From: Pohlia nutans
Lineage: Eukaryota; Streptophyta; Bryopsida; Bryales; Mniaceae
NCBI GenBank assembly: GCA_022496805.1
Contig: CM040101.1
Coordinates: forward strand, 28,187,529-28,251,528
Reading direction: 5' to 3'
Length of the DNA stretch: 64,000 nt
A program made the position numbers and the translations under genes. Below, one piece after another: positions 57,060-64,000 of the stretch. The notes below the pieces were generated by a model, which was given only the letters and a program-made list of their open reading frames with translations, was not told the origin of the DNA and searched no databases. Position 1 is the first letter of the stretch, and the number at the start of each line of letters is the position of its first letter.

Positions 57060-57793
57060 AATTTTATGAGGTGTTGTGCTCAAATTACATTTATATGCTA
57101 GGTTTAAACACTGAATAGGTTTGAATGATTTGTGACTAGCCAATATAAGGCAGAGACGAATGTATCACGGAAGGTAGACTATAATTATACAATGATTGTA
57201 TATGAAGTGAAAATGGGAATGAAATACAAGAATCAGCACTAAACTTTCGCAAAAATGGTGGATTTAATTTGGAGCAGATATGCCGCCGAAAGCAGACATT
57301 AGCTGTGTATAGTGTACCCTAAACCACTCTGTAGGTTATTGTTATACATGAAGCAAAGTCGTAATCACGTATACCTTAATGCACAACGTAGGTGACCGTG
57401 AACGCCGTTACATATTGCAATCCAAGATTGTCGTGCCACGAGTATCAAGTGTTACTAAACATAGTACGAATAAAGTATAAATCATTCAATGAAGGTGCAC
57501 GATGAAAGAGAGCGACCAAAGACATCATCCAACTGTTCGAACATACTTAGGAGGATTCTTGGATTCTGCGCAAACAAGAAATCCGAAAGTAATTGAAATG
57601 CGTAGTTGGTATCTCGGGGGACAATTAAGGGATCCAAGCTTCCTGACGGAAGTTCACATGCAACTGTAATTAGCGACATCGTAGTGGAAAATTCTCCAAG
57701 TTATCACAATTCACAGTACTTGGATATGGCAACTACGAGGGGTAAAAAAGTCCCAAGTCTCTGGAATAGTCCCAATTTAACGAATATGCCCTT
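57060..57793 (-). repeat. Right terminal inverted repeat of element A
   Basis: Inverted copy of 1181-1905, ending CGAATATGCCCTT, followed by TSD ACAA at 57794-57797. Confidence 0.85.
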
Positions 57794-57797
57794 ACAA

Positions 57798-58290
57798 AGT
57801 CAAATTCCTTCCCACCAAGTTCGATAGAAACGTCTTGTTTGAATTGCCACCTTGTCATGGAAGTGCTAATTCTTCTATGGAGGGAATGGACAAGCGCTAC
57901 AACGGTCACGCATGGTGTCGCACATTGACGTCTAATATCCACAACAACCTAGGTTTGAAGTTCAAAAGGTCGAGTTGCGTGGGGCATTTGGTTTGCAAGA
58001 ACAAAGAGTGTGATTACTTTGCGAGGACTTCAAAGGTGAACGAGACGGAGTGGTCTGGCACCACTACACTTCCATTTGGTGTATGTCAAGACCCCCTTGC
58101 AGATTCTTCACTAGTTTGCAAAGTTTGCAAGAAGCCCCCTAACTGCATTGATTTTTGTGCAGCTCGTATCTATTACGTGGTCAGCGCTGGCGACATGTCA
58201 CGAGCGTGCATCCATTTAGGAAATCACAAACACCCGGTGGCTCAAGGAAAATGCAGGGAGACTATGGAGACTGTAACGGAGTTGATTGCA
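57798..58290 (+). pseudogene. MULE transposase fragment 2 (element D)
   Basis: It continues fragment 1 across element A and aligns with 25270-25790 of the element B transposase: FELPPCHG, MEGMDKRYNGHAWCRTLTSN, CVGHLVCKNKECDYFART, VCKVCKKPPNC, HLGNHKHPV. The zinc region is intact. It is cut after TELIA near 58290 by retroelement sequence. Compared with element B, about 0.9 kb including both catalytic Asp motifs is missing before the gene resumes at 62447. Confidence 0.85.
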
Positions 58291-58390
58291 AACCGGACGC
58301 AAACAGGTACCCTTGCCTAGCATCCGCCCAATTTCCGGATGACTCCTCGACTTCTCAGCTTTAGAATCCCCGACAGCGGCGCCAAAAATT
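58291..58390 (-). other. Retroelement primer binding site and short internal remnant
   Basis: On the minus strand, TGGCGCCGCTGTCGGGGAT at about 58366-58384 is a plant-type primer binding site, four to six bases inside an LTR ending in ACA. Only about 75 bp of internal sequence follows before the MULE resumes, so the body of the element has been lost. Confidence 0.65.
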
Positions 58391-59735
58391 TGTCCATATC
58401 ATAACACGTGGTACCGGATAATCCCCTAGAACGCTCTTTTTCGTGTTAAGGGCGCTCGTAAAGGTGATTTCAGGGTTATCGTTCCGCGGAGATTCTGTGA
58501 AGTGAGATGCTTCCGGGAATCAATCCGGAGTGGCAACTACTATCCTAGTGCCATCGTATACTCCCTCTTTTCTACTCAACCAGGTCTCCCCTTTCTTACT
58601 GACTGACCCAGTCGATCTTCTGATCCGGTTTCCCTCCGGGGAGGACTCCTCACTTCCCTTCCTTTCCCCAGTCCACCTTTGTGACCTGATCCGGTTTTGT
58701 TTAACCTCTGTTTCCCCTTAGACGGTTCTCCATTTACATTAGTGGTGCTAGATTGAAAGACACACCCCTCCCTACTAATTCAAGTGATGGGAACTTCACT
58801 ATTTTCCGGTTTAACTCACAAAACTCCTAATCCCGGGTACTGACCGTATTGCCCTTCAACTGCTAGTTTTACCCAACCGGTAGCCGTGTCACACAAGCGC
58901 AACCCAGTTTCCCCTTTCTCCCCAATTACTACAACGACTTACTAACTGGAATAGACACTGTCCGGGGAGTCCGAAACTAATATTCAGGTATTCTAGCGCT
59001 TTGTCTTACTCCGGTGATCCCGTATTTCCCTTCGCCTGGAGCTTCCGAGTGCTGCCACCTCAACCGGACTACCCGTCCAGGAGTTCTGTGCAACCCGGAG
59101 TACACCCTCCTAACTGCCCAGCCACTAACCCGGATTACCTAGCGTACAGAACTTGGAAACCACTCTTTCAAACAGCCCTCAAATCACCCAAAACCCGTAC
59201 TCATACTTCAAACCCGAATCACTCGAGGACCCGGCTTGCCTACCCGGTTACCAACGGACTCTTGACCACTGTACCGTTCCACAAACAACCACACAACACA
59301 CACACACGATTTCCGGATAATGCTCTACAGCAGTTTGCTTTCAAGGAAACAATAATACAAAAAGACCCTAAGAATGCCAAGCATTCCTGGACAAGTAGTG
59401 ATCCCCTCCTTACGGGCCGGGATTCCCGCCCACATCCTACAAAACCGGGATCCAGAAATCAAAGGAAATCACAAAAAGGGTCCCAATCCTATCCTACTGG
59501 TAAAAGCGCCTAACCTACAACACACCAAAAAGTCCTATGCACACGCGGGCTAGTCTACCTAGCCTAAGTGCCTACTACCTAGCCTGATCCGGTTCACACT
59601 GCACCCCGGATCTTACTAGTCATCCTGCCCCTCCGGACTGCTGGCCCGGTCGCCGTCAGAGCTCTCGTCCTGTTCCGAGTCGGAACCCGGGGAATCATCC
59701 TCCTTCTTCTTTGACCGGCGCTCCCGGCCTTCTTC

Positions 59736-60041
59736 CTATTTGCCTCCCTCCTCGGACTCCGGTCGACCCTCGTTCGGTTCGTCTTCCTGGGTCTCATGCT
59801 CCTCCGGTTCGCCCGCATCCGCTTCGTGCTCCTCTGGCTCGCCGGCGTCCGTTCTGCCTTCCTGGCCACCCGTATCCGGTTGGCCGTCCACCTCTTGGTC
59901 TTCCCCGGATCCTAACTCCTTACCCAGGGTGGTCCCGGTCTTCGCCAAGTCCGCAGCCTGGTCTGCCAAATTGACCAGGCTGGCCTCTGACTGGCCCCCT
60001 CCAAGACTTGCATTCGGATTTCCCCGCGGCATGCTCAACAC
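59736..60041 (-). CDS. Retroelement acidic ORF
   Basis: Low-complexity Glu/Asp/Gly/Pro-rich sequence (DAGEPEEHE repeated). It may be the end of the ORF upstream (60066-61022). No domain is seen. Confidence 0.35.
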   Translation of the reverse strand: MLSMPRGNPNASLGGGQSEASLVNLADQAADLAKTGTTLGKELGSGEDQEVDGQPDTGGQEGRTDAGEPEEHEADAGEPEEHETQEDEPNEGRPESEEGGK

Positions 60042-60065
60042 CGGACTCGCAGCTGGTCTTGAAGT

Positions 60066-61022
60066 CTACTCCGGAGTAGATTGGCCCCCGGCCATCATCC
60101 GATCCATCTCTCCCATTCCGGGTGCATCCTGTGATACATGGAATGGGGCCAACAATTCACTACTGGCTAGGGGTGCATTCATACCTCTCTGATTTGCCTC
60201 CCTTTCATCCGGTCCGGACTTGGAAGGAAATCTCGCTTGATTCTCCGCCAGCAGTTTCCGGAATTCCACCAACTCTGCCTCAACCCTTGCGGCGTACTTC
60301 TTCACCACATTCGTCACTCGAGCAGCGCCGTCCAATCCGGCTTCGACCACCTTCTCCTGGTACAACCGGGCCTTCGTCTGGGCCTCCCCATTCGATTTGA
60401 AGAGCGACTCGAGGTGTTGGTAAGTGGGCGACTTTTGCTCCTCCAGGGTCCGGATCTTATCCTGCAGCTCTAACTGTACCAGGGTCCTCTTCGAAGCTTC
60501 TTTCCGGAGCTTCTCTACCTCCTTCCTCATCTTCCGGACGATCTCCGGATACTTCTCCACCTGCGTACTCCGGATGGCATTCCCAACCTCCCTCATCAAA
60601 GTGTAGATGGGATGGTACTTCCCTTCTACCTTCTCTATCGCCTCCTTGACCGGCTTGAAGAAGTCCTCCTCTGATTCGCGAAGGGGGATGTCCTCCAGTT
60701 CCGGTTCTGTACTCCGGAGGGCCCGCTCATAAGTCCGGATCTCCTCCGGGTACTCCTCTTCGTCTTGCACCGGTTTCGAGCCTCGCGCCCTCTTGGATTT
60801 TACCTTGACGTTCTTCTGACGTCCGCTCGACTCCGGTGCCCGTTCCCTCTTTCCCCGGCCATGCACCGGTGTTGTCTTCCTCTGCTTCTTCTTTGGAAGG
60901 ACCCTAAAACCGGTCACAATCGTGTCCTGATCCTCGTCCTCTTCTTCCCCCTGAATCCTCAGGCGCCTCTTCACCTGCCCTCGGGGCTGTGCTGTCGAGG
61001 TGGTCGCCTCATCCGCTGCCAC
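60066..61022 (-). CDS. Retroelement coiled-coil protein
   Basis: This is a 318-residue ORF with a basic N-terminal region (KKKQRKTTPVHGRGKRERAP) followed by about 150 residues of predicted coiled coil (IVRKMRKEVEKLRKEASKR, KIRTLEEQKSPTYQ). It resembles gag-like or accessory proteins of plant Ty3/Gypsy elements in composition only. It lies in the same orientation as the neighbouring ORFs. Confidence 0.45.
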   Translation of the reverse strand: MAADEATTSTAQPRGQVKRRLRIQGEEEDEDQDTIVTGFRVLPKKKQRKTTPVHGRGKRERAPESSGRQKNVKVKSKRARGSKPVQDEEEYPEEIRTYERALRSTEPELEDIPLRESEEDFFKPVKEAIEKVEGKYHPIYTLMREVGNAIRSTQVEKYPEIVRKMRKEVEKLRKEASKRTLVQLELQDKIRTLEEQKSPTYQHLESLFKSNGEAQTKARLYQEKVVEAGLDGAARVTNVVKKYAARVEAELVEFRKLLAENQARFPSKSGPDEREANQRGMNAPLASSELLAPFHVSQDAPGMGEMDRMMAGGQSTPE

Positions 61023-61085
61023 CTGGTCCGGTTCCTCCTCGGACTCCGATACGTCTGGAATCTCTAGGAGTTTCTTGAATTGGCC

Positions 61086-62281
61086 TCAGGTGCGCACTCT
61101 AAAGGGGACTGCCTCCTCCGGTGTACCCTGGTCCGGTTCATCCTCCTCAGCTCGGGTCTCCGTGGGCCCCTGTTGGCCTTCCTCTGCATCCGGATTGGCC
61201 GCTACCGGTTCCTCCACTTCTCTCACTTCCTGCTCTTCCTGTTCTTCCTCGTCCGGGCTGTCCTCGTCCTTGTCCGCACTCTCCTCCGGGTTCCCCTCCC
61301 GGTTTGTTGGCGGCTCCCGGTCTACGATTCTCCGGCGGCTCTCCCATTGTTCTCTCTCTTTGGCCGTGAGGAGTCCGTACTGTGCATACAAATGATAAAC
61401 AAAAGGGGTTAGAGGACATCCCTTTCGCCCTCCAATTTTGAGCGCCTCCCGGTCTACCAACTCGTCCACGATGAATCCCCACCCGGTTCTCCGGTTGTTT
61501 AGGTAGGCCTCGTAAATGGCCTTCATCAACTTGATCGTGCAGGTGGTGGCTTTGTCCGGGCTCAAGATGGGCACCAAAAACTGCAGCAGGCGCCTCTCCC
61601 GGTTGTCCCTGCAATCCTCCACCCGGAAACCATCCTTGTCAGAAACTGGTCTATTAAACCTCTCCCTCACCCATCCGAAATCCTGCTTGCTCTTGTCGTA
61701 TCCAAACGGGTTGTTAGGGAACTTGTACGTCACGCGCCAAAGCTTCGAGTTCCATTTCTTCATCGTCCCCGGATTTCGCTGTCCCGGAATCCGGCCACCA
61801 CCCGGCCTCCTGCTAATTCCTGCAACATAGCATCATCGTGGAGGTCCCAGGGCAGGTACAAGAACTCCTCGCACCCAATCTTGCGTAAATCCTGCCGCAG
61901 CTGCTCTCTGTGTCTCGCGTTGGTCGGGATAATTGGGCGCACCAGCTTCTCCGGAATCGGCAGTCCGAGTCTCCAATCGTCCTTCCGCCCCATCGCTACT
62001 GGATCCAAAACCTCCTTCGCCTGATTGCGCGCGCTCCGCCTAAGCTCCCGGAACACTTGTTCGCCGCCCGGTCGCTCCTCCTCTATACTCACAGCATCCG
62101 GAAACGCAAAAATCTGGTGCAGGGGTGGACTGGAAACACTGTGCAAAAATGAACAGTGAACCGCCCTAATTAAAGCCGCCCATTTCAAGGCGCAAAACGC
62201 GGCCGGGTCCATCCGTGACCCGTCCATCCCCACCCGGTTTCCAGTCCGGGTCTCGTGCCCAACCCGGACACCTACCGGCAA
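61086..62281 (-). pseudogene. Retroelement gag-like ORF (frameshifted copy)
   Basis: Two ORFs (61760-62281 and 61086-61763) correspond to the single continuous frame seen at 56-748, so a frameshift exists near 61762. It contains DDWRLGLPIPEKLVRP, WRVTYKFPNNPFGYDK, NRRTGWGFIVDEL and GCPLTPFVYHLYAQYGLLT. The last resembles the conserved helix of plant transposon-type gag proteins. The C-terminus is acidic. A further short ORF (62166-62372) precedes it. Confidence 0.5.
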
Positions 62282-62446
62282 AACCGGGTCCTAGCAATAA
62301 CTCTACAGTGCGCGCGAGCGCCTCTTCTCCATAAATAACTAAATGTGCCATTATGGCCGCTTCCACACTCATTTATGGAGATTTGGGCTACTCCTAGCTA
62401 CCCTAAAACCCTAACTCTCTACTTCTAGGTCGAACGAGGTTCGACA

Positions 62447-62471
62447 CCAATGGGGAGGGTTCATGGAGACG
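62447..62471 (+). pseudogene. MULE transposase D, end of exon 1
   Basis: QWGGFMET directly follows the LTR boundary and stops at a GTGAGA donor, exactly as in element B (WGDFMET then GTAAAG). Confidence 0.8.
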
Positions 62472-62572
62472 GTGAGACTAATGTTGAATTCTCATTTCAT
62501 TTGCACTTATTTATCGCTATTCTAATTCTACCCCATTCACTTACCATTCTCCCTTGTTGTAATGTGTTATAG

Positions 62573-63958
62573 GACCTTACCCCTGACGAACTTGCTGAGA
62601 TTCCAACCTGCAACCTCTCGGAGACAGTTCACAAGAAGTGGCTTCAAGCGTCCGGGAAACGAGGCACGGACTTGTTTGTGGCTACTTGTGACGATTGGAT
62701 CCGTGCCTTTATGCAAATGACAAACTACTACTCTTATCTATGTGGAGGCGCTTCTGGGAAGGGCCCCTCAAAGCATGACCTGAAACTTAAGCGGGCAATG
62801 GCATCGCTCGATGGAAAGAAGATTGCCCAAGCCCTCAGCAAAATGCCTGGAGCAGAGGAGGTTTGTACACGAGTCCCTCATTTAGAAGGGGAGGAGCTCT
62901 TTGGATCGGTGAAAAGGAAGCTCGACCTCCCGATTGGATCGGAGGGTGATTCGCATCGCCCGGACAAAGTAAACTTCTCACATCCTCGAGTCCAAACAAG
63001 ATCCGCTTCTGCAAGAGTGCAACTTCAACCGATTCCAGAGGTTACTTCTCCAATGCCACACGTCACGCACGTGCAAGAAACCGACTGCAACGTTCACGAG
63101 TGGCACATTGCTAGAATTCCGCACAAGGCGAAGAACAAGTGCCACGTTGTTCAAGTCCAAACAAACATCAGGTGCAAGATGGTCATTGCCAAGGGTGGTA
63201 AGGCCACCGCTGCTCCCACGTACAAAGGTGAGAGGCAAGTTCCAACGTTCAGAGGAGCTCGACACAAAACCAAAGATTTCTGGTTTTGCCCTGATCAAAT
63301 TGCTCGATGTGTCATGGGACCCAAGCGTGGACACGTACTAACGCGACCCAACATCCCTGACATTTGGCCCGTTCTCGTAGGGACTGACCTCACACGTTCA
63401 GAAATTATAGAACTGGAAGAGGCTGGATTTCGATTGCAAGCTAAAACCGCCATGTCACCTTGCCGCCTCTTTACGACCTCCAAGATATTTGAGCCCGTGG
63501 TCTGGAATTATCCTCAACCGGCTCACGCTGATAAAGTTCCTTCTATCCGAGGTGGGAAGACCTTTCGACGCAGTCCTAAAGCTCCGTGTGAGGCCCATCG
63601 CAACCAATGGGAGAGTGCAAGGAACGTCAAGGCTATTATCCAAGCGGTGAAGATCATTCCATATCTTGGACTTGGAGCAGTCATCACAATGCAGTCTGGA
63701 GTGGAGCCAGATCAGAAAGTTTACAACGTCACGTTGTCTAACTTTCCATCGTGCACTTGCCCACACTTTGTTAGCATGAACGGTTCCAATGTTGGCAAGC
63801 GTGGTGCTTATGTCAATTGCAAGCACATCTATTACGTATTTCCGTTCTTTTGCAAACTAGACTTTGATAATGACAAGTTCATGCATGCCCGTACCCTTAG
63901 CTTCGACGAAACAAAGAAGATTCTTGAAGCTGCTGAAATCATCAAAACAGCAGTTTAG
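62573..63958 (+). CDS. MULE transposase D, exon 2 with SWIM finger
   Basis: The acceptor GTGTTATAG is followed by LTPDELAEIPTCNL, and 462 codons run to TAG at 63958 without a stop. It contains the region homologous to element B exon 2 and the SWIM zinc finger (FPSCTCPHFVSMN, then VNCKHIYYVF) near the C-terminus. It is the uninterrupted reference that dates the element C insertion and the two stops in element B. The catalytic part of this gene has been deleted upstream, so the copy is dead although this exon is clean. Confidence 0.85.
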   Translation, partial: DLTPDELAEIPTCNLSETVHKKWLQASGKRGTDLFVATCDDWIRAFMQMTNYYSYLCGGASGKGPSKHDLKLKRAMASLDGKKIAQALSKMPGAEEVCTRVPHLEGEELFGSVKRKLDLPIGSEGDSHRPDKVNFSHPRVQTRSASARVQLQPIPEVTSPMPHVTHVQETDCNVHEWHIARIPHKAKNKCHVVQVQTNIRCKMVIAKGGKATAAPTYKGERQVPTFRGARHKTKDFWFCPDQIARCVMGPKRGHVLTRPNIPDIWPVLVGTDLTRSEIIELEEAGFRLQAKTAMSPCRLFTTSKIFEPVVWNYPQPAHADKVPSIRGGKTFRRSPKAPCEAHRNQWESARNVKAIIQAVKIIPYLGLGAVITMQSGVEPDQKVYNVTLSNFPSCTCPHFVSMNGSNVGKRGAYVNCKHIYYVFPFFCKLDFDNDKFMHARTLSFDETKKILEAAEIIKTAV

Positions 63959-64000
63959 AATTAGAAAGTTGATCTATGAATTATAGCCTACTACGTAGAC

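Larger units (their letters stand above)
1181..57793 (+). mobile_element. Element A: giant DNA transposon with long TIRs
   Basis: The element spans 56.6 kb as it stands, about 19.2 kb once the nested MULE B is removed. It has inverted repeats of about 730 bp, a 4-bp TSD (ACAA) and terminus AAGGGCATATTCGTTAAA. Inside are a minus-strand ParB/methyltransferase-like gene (3412-9098), a plus-strand transposase (15782-16939 continued at 54368-56231), and 11 copies of a private 22-bp palindrome. The transposase half-genes show no stop codon apart from the B insertion. The TIRs look more than 90% identical by eye, which suggests relatively recent mobility. The same termini and transposase family recur in element C. 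Confidence 0.85.
58391..62446 (-). mobile_element. Long LTR of a Ty3/Gypsy-type element, containing ORFs
   Basis: It is bounded on the minus strand by TGTCGAACC (62446) and GATATGGACA (58391), with a primer binding site immediately inside. This implies an LTR of about 4.06 kb. It is unusual in carrying several long minus-strand ORFs. The left-hand copy at 1-966 shares its TG end. A long 5' leader of a non-LTR-bounded element cannot be excluded because the second LTR is not in the window. Confidence 0.55.

Overview
The window is a nuclear segment of a streptophyte plant genome. The evidence is GT-AG introns, plant-type MULE transposases with SWIM fingers, plant-style LTR elements with a TGGCGCCGC-type primer binding site, and CCCTAAA telo-boxes. 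I cannot name the species; a seedless plant (bryophyte-like) is my guess. I see no ordinary host gene. Almost every base belongs to a nest of mobile elements, which I call A to E.

Layout from outside in. The outermost gene is a MULE transposase (D) whose pieces lie at 967-1180, 57794-58290 and 62447-63958. LTR retroelement sequence flanks or interrupts it (1-966 and 58291-62446). Element A (1181-57793, TSD ACAA, TIRs of about 730 bp) sits inside D. Element B, a MULE (16940-54367, 10-bp TSD ATCATTATGC), sits inside an exon of A's transposase. Element C (28547-53415, TSD TTTG) sits inside an exon of B's transposase. A 3.2-kb TIR element E (42122-45333, flanked by TTAA) lies inside C. At the A, B and C junctions, removing the insert and one TSD copy restores the reading frame expected from a homologous copy elsewhere in the window.

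A and C belong to one family of giant DNA transposons. They share the terminal motif AAGGSCWTATTCGTTAAA, 4-bp TSDs and a homologous transposase of about 950 aa with LDN...DNK and GHTH(E/D)D(I/V)D motifs. The family resembles DUF7869-type proteins, and the 4-bp TSD recalls the Sola superfamily; both assignments come from memory. Each element has a minus-strand gene cluster on the left and a plus-strand transposase on the right.

The most striking content is a large minus-strand protein encoded by all three elements A, B and C. It has a ParB/sulfiredoxin-like motif (A NGQHSVAAAKKL; B CDGNHRRVAW; C NEQHNIFAP) followed by a beta-class DNA methyltransferase-like region that lacks a DPPY motif, plus an acidic tail. 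A and C each also carry their own private palindrome family. In A it is 11 copies of a 22-bp palindrome with half-site CCAGTGGTCAA. In C it is about 40 copies of a 21-bp palindrome with arms TTATCGTCG / CGACGATAA, including a regular array of about 24 copies every 57-58 bp just upstream of the transposase. The palindromes occur in 5' flanks, introns and, in frame, inside coding exons. B has an 18-bp GC-rich minisatellite in the equivalent 5' position.

I propose that the ParB-like protein recognises its own element's palindromes, like ParB on parS or like VANC anti-silencing proteins on VANDAL motifs. This is inference. C additionally carries an FCP1/NIF-like HAD protein and unknown ORFs. Several genes carry single premature stops, so most copies are decaying.
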